NCBI GenBank assembly: GCA_002400445.1
Contig: DGQO01000065.1
Span: 1-5,523 of the forward strand
Reading direction: 5' to 3'
DNA from: Chitinophagaceae bacterium UBA4412
Lineage (GTDB): Bacteria > Bacteroidota > Bacteroidia > Chitinophagales > Chitinophagaceae
Length of the DNA: 5,523 nt
Below the pieces are notes generated by a model. It did not search any database. It was not told where the DNA came from and was given only the letters and a program-made list of their open reading frames with translations. Positions 1 to 5,523 of the stretch are shown here, piece after piece. A program made the position numbers and the translations under genes. Within the stretch, counting starts at the first letter, position 1. Each line of letters begins with the position of its first letter.

Positions 1-186
1 GGTTAATGCAAGCGAGACAGATTTTGGTGCTATAGAAATATGTGTGCCATAAGAAAAATTGGCAGCTATCCTGCGCAGGGTAATTCTAATACGGCTACAA
101 CTTGCACCAGAACTCAAAAGGTTTGCTCCTACATCCAGCAATAAATTGCCAAGTTCCTTCGCTTCTGGAGTTGTATCGTTATTCAT
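1..186 (-). CDS. Threonine/serine exporter family protein (ThrE/YjjP-type), N-terminal part, cut by window edge
   Basis: Reading the minus strand from an ATG at 186-184 gives 62 uninterrupted codons to the left edge of the window. The protein starts MNNDTTPEAKELGNLLLDVG and has LLSSGAS at residues 23-29, then RIRITLRRIA at 32-41. This helix, small-residue turn and basic helix pattern followed by a beta-like stretch (HISIAPKSVSLALT, 49-62) is what I know from the cytoplasmic N-terminus of the ThrE/YjjP family (PF06738). Members of that family export threonine and serine, or as YjjP with YjjB export succinate, across the inner membrane. The membrane helices would lie beyond the edge, so substrate and full length cannot be judged. 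The frame stays open upstream to a stop near 289-291, but 186 is the only in-frame ATG there and gives a family-like start. No Shine-Dalgarno is visible. It is divergent from the carboxylase operon. Confidence 0.78.
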   Translation of the reverse strand, partial: MNNDTTPEAKELGNLLLDVGANLLSSGASCSRIRITLRRIAANFSYGTHISIAPKSVSLALT

Positions 187-202
187 TGCAGGCGTTTTTC
201 GG

Positions 203-210
203 CAAAAGTA
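203..210 (-). promoter_or_regulatory. Candidate Bacteroidota -7 box for the exporter gene
   Basis: The minus strand reads TACTTTTG here, an exact match to the Bacteroidota -7 consensus TAnnTTTG. It lies 16 bases upstream of the exporter ATG, which implies a very short leader of about 10 bases. The -33 element is poor: the best candidate is GTTC at 230-227, with a 16-base spacer, rather than TTTG. The match was made by eye and such short motifs occur by chance. Confidence 0.38.
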
Positions 211-295
211 CTGTTTAATAAGAGCTGAACACGCTTTGCAGAGCCCGGGAGTTTCCTGATCATCATCATTGCGGGAGTTTTGCAACAGTCACTTT

Positions 296-308
296 AATTG
301 TTACAATT
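296..308. repeat. 13-bp perfect palindrome AATTGT-T-ACAATT, possible operator
   Basis: Two 6-base arms (AATTGT and ACAATT) are perfect inverted repeats around a single T. It lies 104 bases upstream of the carrier-protein ATG and overlaps the only TTG that could act as the -33 element of the plus-strand candidate promoter. That is a plausible position for a dimeric repressor to bind. The TTGT/ACAA core resembles half-sites of biotin-responsive BirA operators, but a classical BirA site has two arms separated by a longer spacer. The regulator is therefore unknown and the palindrome may be accidental in AT-rich DNA. Confidence 0.3.
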
Positions 309-331
309 CCTCTCTTCTAGCCTAATATTTG
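298..331 (+). promoter_or_regulatory. Candidate promoter of the acyl-CoA carboxylase operon
   Basis: TTG at 298-300 could serve as a weak -33 box and TAATATTTG at 323-331 as an imperfect -7 box, with one extra base compared with TAnnTTTG. The boxes are separated by 22 bases, within the loose range reported for Bacteroidota. Transcription would begin around 338, leaving a leader of about 75 bases. This is the best plus-strand candidate I could find in the region, but the match is imperfect. Confidence 0.28.
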
Positions 332-411
332 TATTTTACTACAGATTGCTTAGCAGCCTGGAAAAGATACAGCAGGCCGTTCGTTACTATTTCTCAGCAA
401 TATTCTTACAT

Positions 412-912
412 ATGACACAACCTGAAAATGCAACTTATAAAGTGAAAGTGAATGCGCACACTTTTTCCGTATCACAGGAGCAGATTGATGCCATTGATGC
501 TCGTATGATCCAGGAAGACCAGGTGCATTTATTGGTGGATGGTAAGAGTGTACTCGTGCATATTATTGATGTAGATCATTCCGGTAAAAAAATAACCCTC
601 TCTCTTGAAGGCGAAACAATGCAGGTGAAAATAGCCGGTCATCTTGATGTTCTATTACGGGAAATGGGGTTTGGTCGTAAAAAGACGAAGCACACATTTG
701 AATTGCGGGCACCTATGCCCGGGCTCGTGCAAAAGATAATGGTAAAGGAAGGCGATACCTGTGTAGCCGGGCAGTCTGTACTTATATTAGAAGCCATGAA
801 AATGGAAAACAGTATGAGTGTAATAGCAGACTGCGTTATCAAGTCGGTGAAAGTGAGATCGGGTGAGCCTGTAGAAAAAGGGCAGTTACTTATTGAAATG
901 AATGAATCCTGA
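412..912 (+). CDS. Biotin carboxyl carrier subunit of acyl-CoA (propionyl-CoA) carboxylase, with BT-like N-terminal part
   Basis: This 166-residue protein is the biotin-bearing arm of the carboxylase encoded by this operon. Residues 98-164 form the biotinyl/lipoyl-attachment domain: LRAPMPG at 98-104, then EAMKMEN at 127-133 with Lys130 as the biotinylated residue, and a closing GEPVEKGQLL strand-turn-strand at 151-160. Residues 38-85 hold beta strands (VHLLVDGKSV, ITLSLEGETM) followed by a helix, in the order seen in the BT domain that precedes the biotin domain of propionyl-CoA carboxylase alpha subunits. I chose ATG 412 because it gives MTQPENATYK, a normal cytosolic start. The frame can be opened to a TTG at 298, but those 38 extra codons are hydrophobic with no domain match and would cover the likely promoter. 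No Shine-Dalgarno is visible. The stop lies 3 bases before the biotin carboxylase ATG. A family name such as accB or pccA is not decided by the sequence. Confidence 0.93.
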   Translation: MTQPENATYKVKVNAHTFSVSQEQIDAIDARMIQEDQVHLLVDGKSVLVHIIDVDHSGKKITLSLEGETMQVKIAGHLDVLLREMGFGRKKTKHTFELRAPMPGLVQKIMVKEGDTCVAGQSVLILEAMKMENSMSVIADCVIKSVKVRSGEPVEKGQLLIEMNES

Positions 913-915
913 GGT

Positions 916-2391
916 ATGAAAAAAATACTGGTTGCTAATCGGGGTGAAATAGCGCTGCGCATTATGCGTACCCTGCAGCGCATGGGTATAAAAACCGTAG
1001 CTGTATTTTCAGATGTGGACCGGGAAGCTCCGCATGTTTTATTTGCAGATGAAGCTGCATGCATTGGCGCTGGACCCAGCCAGGAATCTTACCTGGATGC
1101 TGCTAAGATTATTGCCGTAGCAAAATTGCTGAAGGTGGATGGCATTCATCCTGGTTATGGTTTTCTTAGTGAGAATGCGTCATTTGCCGAACAGGTAGAA
1201 GCTGAAGGCATCATTTTTATCGGCCCACGCCCAGACGCCATTCGTATGATGGGCTCTAAATTGTTGGCTAAGGAATGTGTAAAAAAATATAATATTCCGA
1301 TGGTACCCGGCATTGAACATGCCATCACAGATATTGCGAAAGCAAAAAAAATAGCTGCAGCATTGGGCTATCCTGTGCTCATAAAAGCTTCAGCCGGTGG
1401 AGGCGGAAAGGGAATGCGCATCGTAGAAAAGGAAGAAGACTTTGAATCGCAAATAGAAAGAACAATCAGCGTAGCTAAGGCGGCATTTGGAGATGGCGCT
1501 GTTTTTATTGAAAAATATGTAACCGCACCCCGGCACATTGAAGTGCAGGTATTGGCAGATTTGTATGGTAATACCATTCACCTGTTTGAACGGGAATGTA
1601 GCATTCAGCGCCGGCATCAGAAAGTGATTGAAGAATCTCCTTCATCTATACTTACCCCAGCACTCCGGCAACAAATGGGTGAGGCTGCAGTATTAGTAGC
1701 AAAGTCTTGCAACTACAGCAGCACAGGCACCGTAGAATTTTTGGTAGATGAACAATTGAATTTTTATTTTTTAGAAATGAATACCCGGCTGCAGGTGGAG
1801 CATCCCGTTACGGAGATGATCACCGGGCTCGATCTTGTGGAGCAGCAGGTACGCATTGCCCGGGGAGAACAACTCGGGCTCACCCAGCAGGATATTGTGG
1901 CAAATGGCCATGCTATAGAATTGAGGATTTATGCAGAAGACCCTTTCGATAATTTTATGCCATCCATCGGAACACTTCTTAGCTATCAGCCGCCGGTGGG
2001 CGAAGGCATCAGGGTAGATGACGGATACCGGCAGGGCATGGACATTCCTATTTTTTACGATCCCATGATTGCCAAACTTATTGTGCACGATAAAGACCGG
2101 CCATCTGCCATTGAAAAATTGAAAGCGGCTATCCGGGATTATACCATCAGCGGCGTAGCCACCACCCTACCTTTTGGCAATTTTGTGCTGCATCATCCCG
2201 CCTTTGTAACTGGCCAGTTTGATACGCTGTTTGTAAAGAAACATTTTACCCCGGAAACAATAAAGGCAGCACAGGAAGATCTTGCTAAAATTGCAGCATT
2301 GGCAGCCTTGAAGTTTTGGCAGCATCAGCTCAGTTTGCTCAATGCCGTGCAGCATAAAAGTACAAGCTGGAAACGTAGACTTGCTTCTTAG
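916..2391 (+). CDS. accC: Biotin carboxylase subunit of acyl-CoA carboxylase
   Basis: This 491-residue ATP-grasp enzyme carboxylates carrier-bound biotin using ATP and bicarbonate in the cytosol. The N-terminal domain opens with KKILVANRGEIALRI (2-16) and carries HPGYGFLSEN (78-87). The ATP-grasp domain shows Lys115 in MMGSK, Lys157 and the glycine-rich loop ASAGGGGKG (158-166), His207 in PRHIEVQ, and Lys236 in RRHQK. Metal and catalytic residues are Glu274, Glu287, Asn289 and Arg291 in EMNTRLQVEHP, with Glu295. Arg337 in ELRIYAEDP is the expected biotin/bicarbonate-site arginine. These match Escherichia coli AccC with an offset of one or two. The protein is about 40 residues longer than AccC. 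The tail after about 447 is helical and ends in a basic stretch, and there is no fused BT or biotin domain. GAGG at 911-914 sits only one base from the ATG, too close for a normal Shine-Dalgarno. The gene follows the carrier stop by 3 bases. Confidence 0.96.
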   Translation: MKKILVANRGEIALRIMRTLQRMGIKTVAVFSDVDREAPHVLFADEAACIGAGPSQESYLDAAKIIAVAKLLKVDGIHPGYGFLSENASFAEQVEAEGIIFIGPRPDAIRMMGSKLLAKECVKKYNIPMVPGIEHAITDIAKAKKIAAALGYPVLIKASAGGGGKGMRIVEKEEDFESQIERTISVAKAAFGDGAVFIEKYVTAPRHIEVQVLADLYGNTIHLFERECSIQRRHQKVIEESPSSILTPALRQQMGEAAVLVAKSCNYSSTGTVEFLVDEQLNFYFLEMNTRLQVEHPVTEMITGLDLVEQQVRIARGEQLGLTQQDIVANGHAIELRIYAEDPFDNFMPSIGTLLSYQPPVGEGIRVDDGYRQGMDIPIFYDPMIAKLIVHDKDRPSAIEKLKAAIRDYTISGVATTLPFGNFVLHHPAFVTGQFDTLFVKKHFTPETIKAAQEDLAKIAALAALKFWQHQLSLLNAVQHKSTSWKRRLAS

Positions 2392-2415
2392 TATTATTAT
2401 TTAACTACACATGCC

Positions 2416-3957
2416 ATGACATCCAAAAAAGATATTCTGCAGCAAAAGATTAATGCATCACTCCGGGGTGGAGGTGCAGAGCGTAATGAGGCGCAGCATC
2501 GTAAAGGAAAACTTACCGCAAGAGAACGCATCAGCCTGCTCATAGACGCCGGCACATTTGAAGAAGTAGGTGGCTTAGTAGTGCACCGCAGCACCGATTT
2601 TGGAATGGAAGATCAACAGTTTTATGGAGATGGTGTGGTTACAGGTTATGGAACTGTTGATGGCAGGCTTGTGTATGTATTTGCGCAGGACTTCACTGTT
2701 TTTGGCGGTGCTTTAAGTGAGACCCACGCAGAGAAAATATGTCGCATTATGGATCTGGCTATGAAAACCGGTGCACCCCTCATTGGCTTAAACGATAGTG
2801 GCGGCGCCAGGATACAGGAAGGTGTGCGCTCCCTGGGCGGCTATGCAGATATTTTTTACCGCAATGTGCAAGCTTCAGGCGTAATTCCACAAATCTCTGC
2901 CATCATGGGGCCATGCGCCGGTGGGGCAGTGTATTCCCCGGCCATCACCGATTTTATTTTGATGGTAGAAGGCAGCAGCTATATGTTTGTTACCGGGCCA
3001 AACGTAGTAAAAACAGTAACGAATGAAACTGTAACCGCAGATGAACTGGGTGGTGCAGGCACGCATGCAGTAAAATCTGGTCTTACACATTTTACCGCCG
3101 ACAATGACATGCAATGCATCCTGCAGGTAAAGAAATTGCTGAGCTACCTCCCGCAGAATTGTGAAGATGTGGTGCCTAAAATTCCATTTGAACTTGCAGA
3201 CGAAATCCGGGAAGAATTGGAAACCATCGTACCCCAAGATGCTCATCAGCCTTATGATATGCGCAGTGTGATACATGGAATTTGTGATGCCCATTCTTTC
3301 CTGGAAACGCAGGCCGCCTTTGCCGAAAATATAGTCGTTGGCTTTGCAAGACTTGCAGGTCGAAGTATCGGCATCGTGGCTAATCAACCGAATATGCTGG
3401 CTGGTGTTTTAGATATTGATGCTTCGCAAAAAGCTGCCAGGTTCACCCGCTTTTGCGATTGCTTTAATATTCCACTTTTAGTGTTGGTAGATGTTCCTGG
3501 ATTTTTGCCTGGTACAGACCAGGAATGGAACGGCATTATCTCCAATGGCGCAAAACTATTATTTGCATTAAGCGAAGCTACGGTGCCCAGGATAACGGTT
3601 ATAACCCGCAAAGCCTATGGAGGAGCTTATGACGTGATGAATTCAAAGCACATTGGTGCAGATATGAATTACGCCTGGCCCGGTGCCGAGATTGCAGTGA
3701 TGGGTGCACGTGGCGCCAGTGAAATTATTTTTAAAAAAGAGATCAACGAAGCTGCTGATCCCGCAGCCAAACTGCTTGAAATGGAAACCGCCTATGCGGA
3801 AAAATTTGCAACCCCTTACCTGGCTGCAGAGCGTGGCTTTATTGATGAAGTGATTGAACCAAAATATACCCGGCGCAAACTCATTAAGGCATTTGCCATG
3901 CTGGAAAATAAAGTGGCAAAAAGACCCCGGAAAAAACATGGAAATATTCCTTTGTAG
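2416..3957 (+). CDS. pccB: Acyl-CoA carboxylase carboxyltransferase (beta) subunit, probably propionyl-CoA carboxylase
   Basis: This 513-residue protein has two fused crotonase-like halves, the normal length for propionyl-CoA carboxylase beta subunits. It transfers CO2 from carboxybiotin to an acyl-CoA, most likely propionyl-CoA to (S)-methylmalonyl-CoA. The N-terminal half has KGKLTARERI (30-39), FTVFGGALSETHAEK (93-107), NDSGGARIQEG (126-136) and the first oxyanion-hole region MGPCAGGAVYSPA (164-176). The C-terminal half has VDVPGFLPGTDQE (358-370) and the second oxyanion region RKAYGGAYDVM (398-408). Asp406 in this motif corresponds to the residue that favours propionyl-CoA in Streptomyces PccB, where acetyl-CoA enzymes have a hydrophobic residue. 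The C-terminus is lysine/arginine-rich (KRPRKKHG, 502-509). No zinc-ribbon like that of AccD is present. The start follows the biotin carboxylase stop by 24 AT-rich bases without a Shine-Dalgarno, and an out-of-frame ATG at 2411 opens only two codons. Methylcrotonyl- or acetyl-CoA activity cannot be excluded. Confidence 0.94.
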   Translation: MTSKKDILQQKINASLRGGGAERNEAQHRKGKLTARERISLLIDAGTFEEVGGLVVHRSTDFGMEDQQFYGDGVVTGYGTVDGRLVYVFAQDFTVFGGALSETHAEKICRIMDLAMKTGAPLIGLNDSGGARIQEGVRSLGGYADIFYRNVQASGVIPQISAIMGPCAGGAVYSPAITDFILMVEGSSYMFVTGPNVVKTVTNETVTADELGGAGTHAVKSGLTHFTADNDMQCILQVKKLLSYLPQNCEDVVPKIPFELADEIREELETIVPQDAHQPYDMRSVIHGICDAHSFLETQAAFAENIVVGFARLAGRSIGIVANQPNMLAGVLDIDASQKAARFTRFCDCFNIPLLVLVDVPGFLPGTDQEWNGIISNGAKLLFALSEATVPRITVITRKAYGGAYDVMNSKHIGADMNYAWPGAEIAVMGARGASEIIFKKEINEAADPAAKLLEMETAYAEKFATPYLAAERGFIDEVIEPKYTRRKLIKAFAMLENKVAKRPRKKHGNIPL

Positions 3958-3963
3958 CATTTA

Positions 3964-5013
3964 CTATACAGGTGAATCTTGTGCCGGCTGAGACACAGGG
4001 GCATAGTCCTTATCTACAAACTCATCACTGTATATTTCAAATAATACAATCACATAGTTGAGTAACAATGGACCAAAAACAAGGCCCACAAAACCAAAAA
4101 GACCTAAGCCGATAATAACACCAAGTATGGTGATGATGGGATGTACATCACCCATTCTTTTAATCAAAGTGATGCGGGCGATATAATCTACATTACCTGT
4201 AATAATTATACTATACAGTAAAAGCGCAACGGCTTGCCAGGACTCCCCCATAGCGTAAGTATATATCACAAGCGGCACCCACACGATCATTGTACCTACC
4301 ACCGGGAAAAAAGCAAACACCCCTGTGAGAAATCCCCAAAGGCCCCAGTCTTTTACGCCGAAAATAAAATAACCAATGGTTGCAATTACACCTTGTATTA
4401 GTGAGATAAGCGGAATACCAAGAGCATTTGCCTTTACCATCGTTTTTGTTTCCGAGGCGAGCGTATGAATATTATCGGGATGTAGGGGAATTATTTTATT
4501 GAGATAGCGCTCCATTTCCTTTCCATTATAGAGCATATAGTACAACACAAACAGCATGATTGCAAGATTGGAAATCAGGTTTGCTGTACTATTTAACAGT
4601 GTGGGAATGTAGGCGTAGGCTTTCTCTAGCCAAGCGTTAATTGATTTATCTGAAATCAAACGCAACCCCAATTTATCCTGCACAGAAATGATGGATGATT
4701 TTGCAGTAGCCATCATTTCTGCCGGGTTTTCCAATAGCCCGTTTACCTTGGGGCTCACCAGCATAATGGCCAGTGTAATAGGTATGCCGATGATGACGAG
4801 ATAGTACAAAATATAAAAGCCAGCCATTAGGCCCTTGCTTTTTTTCTTATTATATACCAGTTGAAAGTAAGTGGATCGGCTTAAAATGTACAATGTAATT
4901 GCACCAAGCAGCCCGGGAAGGAATGTCGTGAGTTCCTTAAGACATAAAATACTAAGAAGAATGATGAGCATGAGCAACAAAATCTGTCGCAGGCGCTCAT
5001 TAAAATTGTTCAT
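3964..5013 (-). CDS. AI-2E family transporter (putative permease)
   Basis: This 349-residue polytopic inner-membrane protein fits the AI-2E transporter family (PF01594, related to TqsA/YdiK/PerM). Hydrophobic segments lie at about 11-45 (probably two helices), 64-86, 138-162, 199-218, 224-253, 260-278 and 290-325. The extracytoplasmic-like linker between the third and fourth segments (about 87-137) is typical. Signature stretches are HPIITILGVIIGLGLFG (291-307) and FGFVGLVFGPLLLN (306-319). Known members export autoinducer-2 or act as Na+/H+ antiporters, but most bacterial paralogues have no proven substrate and nothing here decides it. ATG 5013 is used because it places a short charged N-terminus before the first helix. 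It overlaps the end of the upstream 133-residue gene by 14 bases, which suggests translational coupling. The 3' end converges on the carboxyltransferase gene with 6 bases between. Confidence 0.9.
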   Translation of the reverse strand: MNNFNERLRQILLLMLIILLSILCLKELTTFLPGLLGAITLYILSRSTYFQLVYNKKKSKGLMAGFYILYYLVIIGIPITLAIMLVSPKVNGLLENPAEMMATAKSSIISVQDKLGLRLISDKSINAWLEKAYAYIPTLLNSTANLISNLAIMLFVLYYMLYNGKEMERYLNKIIPLHPDNIHTLASETKTMVKANALGIPLISLIQGVIATIGYFIFGVKDWGLWGFLTGVFAFFPVVGTMIVWVPLVIYTYAMGESWQAVALLLYSIIITGNVDYIARITLIKRMGDVHPIITILGVIIGLGLFGFVGLVFGPLLLNYVIVLFEIYSDEFVDKDYAPVSQPAQDSPV

Positions 5014-5401
5014 CGGCGTGGTTGTAAGCAGATTGGAGGCGAGCTTGTTGTCTCTCTTTTTTCTCCTGGTATTTTGTTACTTTATTTTTTACAAATCCGG
5101 TTACCAGTAATTGCACTAATGGTGCAGTAAGCTTTTTGAGAAAGCCTGCTTTCTTAGGCGCATAAATTTTACGGGTAAGCGTGCCTGCAACGATACCGGC
5201 AATCCAATCCAGCGCAGTACCTGCATTTGTATGGCCGGGGGTAAAGGAGGTAATCGCTTTTTTAACCAGAACACCTGGGGAGATACTGTGCAAGGCAGCC
5301 TCTTTTTGAGATTTAAATTCCTCAATTTGCATGTTTTCCTTAGCCTTTAAAAAAGCGAGACGTTGTTCCAGGCCGGCAAGATCTTTTACAATATTCTCCA
5401 T
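5000..5401 (-). CDS. Conserved-looking hypothetical protein, 133 residues, possibly membrane-associated
   Basis: I do not recognise a family. The N-terminal 35 residues are charged and predicted to be helical (LEQRLAFLKAKENMQIEEFK, 11-30), possibly a coiled coil. The middle has two moderately hydrophobic stretches, about 62-76 (TALDWIAGIVAGTLT) and 92-104 (TAPLVQLLVTGFV). Both are short for full membrane spans but could lie on or dip into the membrane. The C-terminus (105-133) is strongly charged and helical. There is no signal peptide or catalytic motif. It looks real because its ATG overlaps the upstream stop in a TAATG junction and its end overlaps the AI-2E transporter start by 14 bases. 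That packing is typical of co-translated genes. Its neighbours suggest a role at the cell envelope, but this is only context. Confidence 0.72.
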   Translation of the reverse strand: MENIVKDLAGLEQRLAFLKAKENMQIEEFKSQKEAALHSISPGVLVKKAITSFTPGHTNAGTALDWIAGIVAGTLTRKIYAPKKAGFLKKLTAPLVQLLVTGFVKNKVTKYQEKKERQQARLQSAYNHADEQF

Positions 5402-5523
5402 TACTGGATAATTTTATCAATGATGATGTTTCGAATAGGGTTACCCAGGATTTGTTTCCTGAAAAGAACAAAAATTAAACCTACCAACAGGTAAAACCCA
5501 CATACAATAAAATAGCCGTAACT
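5401..5523 (-). CDS. C-terminal end of a small membrane protein, possibly holin-like (Holin-X superfamily III)
   Basis: Entering from the right edge, the minus strand is open for 40 codons and ends in TAA at 5403-5401. The visible peptide has one strong hydrophobic helix (YFIVCGFYLLVGLIFVLF, about the first 20 codons) followed by a basic, amphipathic tail (RKQILGNPIRNIII). A terminal transmembrane helix followed by an RK-rich tail with an N-P pair resembles the end of Bacteroidota proteins annotated as phage holin family (PF07332). They often sit beside small hypothetical genes and are usually chromosomal rather than phage genes. Forty residues are too few for a firm family call. The stop shares one base with the start of the 133-residue gene. 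Confidence 0.5.
   Translation of the reverse strand, partial: SYGYFIVCGFYLLVGLIFVLFRKQILGNPIRNIIIDKIIQ

Larger units (their letters stand above)
187..411. other. Divergent intergenic region between exporter and carboxylase operon
   Basis: These 225 bases separate two divergently transcribed genes and must hold both promoters. I see a -7-like box on each strand, a 13-bp palindrome at 296-308, and a short run of CAT/ATC triplets at 258-269. Open frames crossing the region, such as the one on the plus strand beginning with TTG at 298, have no recognisable protein character before position 412. I see no tRNA, riboswitch or small-RNA-like structure, although by eye I could miss one. Confidence 0.6.

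Noticed and set aside
59..259. Plus-strand 66-codon frame starting with TTG
   Set aside because: It lies opposite the exporter N-terminus, whose minus-strand translation has a recognisable family pattern. The plus frame has a non-ATG start, no leader and no domain-like sequence.
258..270. Short CAT/ATC triplet run as a possible tandem repeat
   Set aside because: Only about four units are present, too few to support a functional repeat or slippage site.
911..915. GAGGT just before the biotin carboxylase ATG as a Shine-Dalgarno site
   Set aside because: Only about one base separates it from the ATG, too close to pair with 16S rRNA during initiation. Translation coupling from the preceding stop is more likely.
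639..1064. 141-codon minus-strand frame across the carrier/biotin carboxylase junction
   Set aside because: It is antisense to both the biotin attachment motif and the conserved ANRGEIA start of the biotin carboxylase, and has no protein family character.
2875..3387. 170-codon minus-strand frame inside the carboxyltransferase gene
   Set aside because: It is antisense to a well-supported, full-length conserved enzyme. Its translation is rich in Cys, His and Phe without any recognisable motif, as expected for a shadow frame.
3975..4001. TGTG...CACA inverted repeat just after the carboxyltransferase gene as a terminator
   Set aside because: The arms are only about 4 bases around a 10-base loop, no U-tract follows, and the site lies inside the coding end of the transporter.
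4871..5110. 79-codon plus-strand frame with a hydrophobic end, near the transporter start
   Set aside because: It is antisense to the N-terminus of the AI-2E transporter and the end of the 133-residue gene, whose overlapping arrangement is coherent. The hydrophobic stretch mirrors the lysine/glutamate-rich codons on the other strand.
5401..5523. Prophage or lysis module suggested by the holin-like fragment
   Set aside because: No endolysin, integrase or structural phage gene is present, the surroundings are housekeeping genes, and holin-family proteins of this kind are common in Bacteroidota chromosomes.

Overview
The window looks like an ordinary chromosomal stretch of a Bacteroidota bacterium, most likely close to the Chitinophagaceae or related Sphingobacteriia. 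I infer this from moderate, AT-leaning base composition, AT-rich leaders without usable Shine-Dalgarno sites, promoter-like boxes resembling the Bacteroidota TAnnTTTG -7 element, and the families present. No database search was possible, so the taxonomic call is an inference.

Layout, left to right. Positions 1-186 (minus) hold the first 62 codons of a threonine/serine exporter (ThrE/YjjP-type) gene that runs off the left edge. Positions 187-411 are a divergent intergenic region with a candidate promoter for each side and a 13-bp palindrome. Positions 412-3957 (plus) are a compact three-gene operon for a multi-subunit acyl-CoA carboxylase: a biotin carrier protein (412-912), a biotin carboxylase (916-2391) and a carboxyltransferase (2416-3957). 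The gaps between them are 3 and 24 bases. Facing it with only 6 bases between the stop codons is a minus-strand cluster. In its transcription order this is a partial membrane protein resembling the holin-like (Holin-X) family (5523-5401, C-terminus only), an unrecognised 133-residue protein (5401-5000), and an AI-2E family transporter (5013-3964). These three genes overlap by 1 and 14 bases, so they are probably co-transcribed and translationally coupled.

How the genes work together. The carboxylase operon encodes every catalytic part of one enzyme. The biotin carboxylase uses ATP and bicarbonate to carboxylate the biotin on Lys130 of the carrier, and the carboxyltransferase moves the carboxyl group to an acyl-CoA. 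Asp at position 406, in a GGAYDVM motif, points to propionyl-CoA as the preferred substrate, making (S)-methylmalonyl-CoA. The carrier also has an N-terminal part resembling the BT domain of propionyl-CoA carboxylase alpha subunits, so the organisation is BC / BT-BCCP / CT on three polypeptides. The minus-strand cluster seems functionally unrelated and membrane-associated.

I found no RNA genes, mobile elements, CRISPR arrays or clear intrinsic terminators. I see no evidence of a wholly new system. The most useful points are the corrected start of the carrier gene, the hidden ThrE fragment, the substrate-specificity residue, the BT-BCCP arrangement, and the uncharacterised 133-residue protein.
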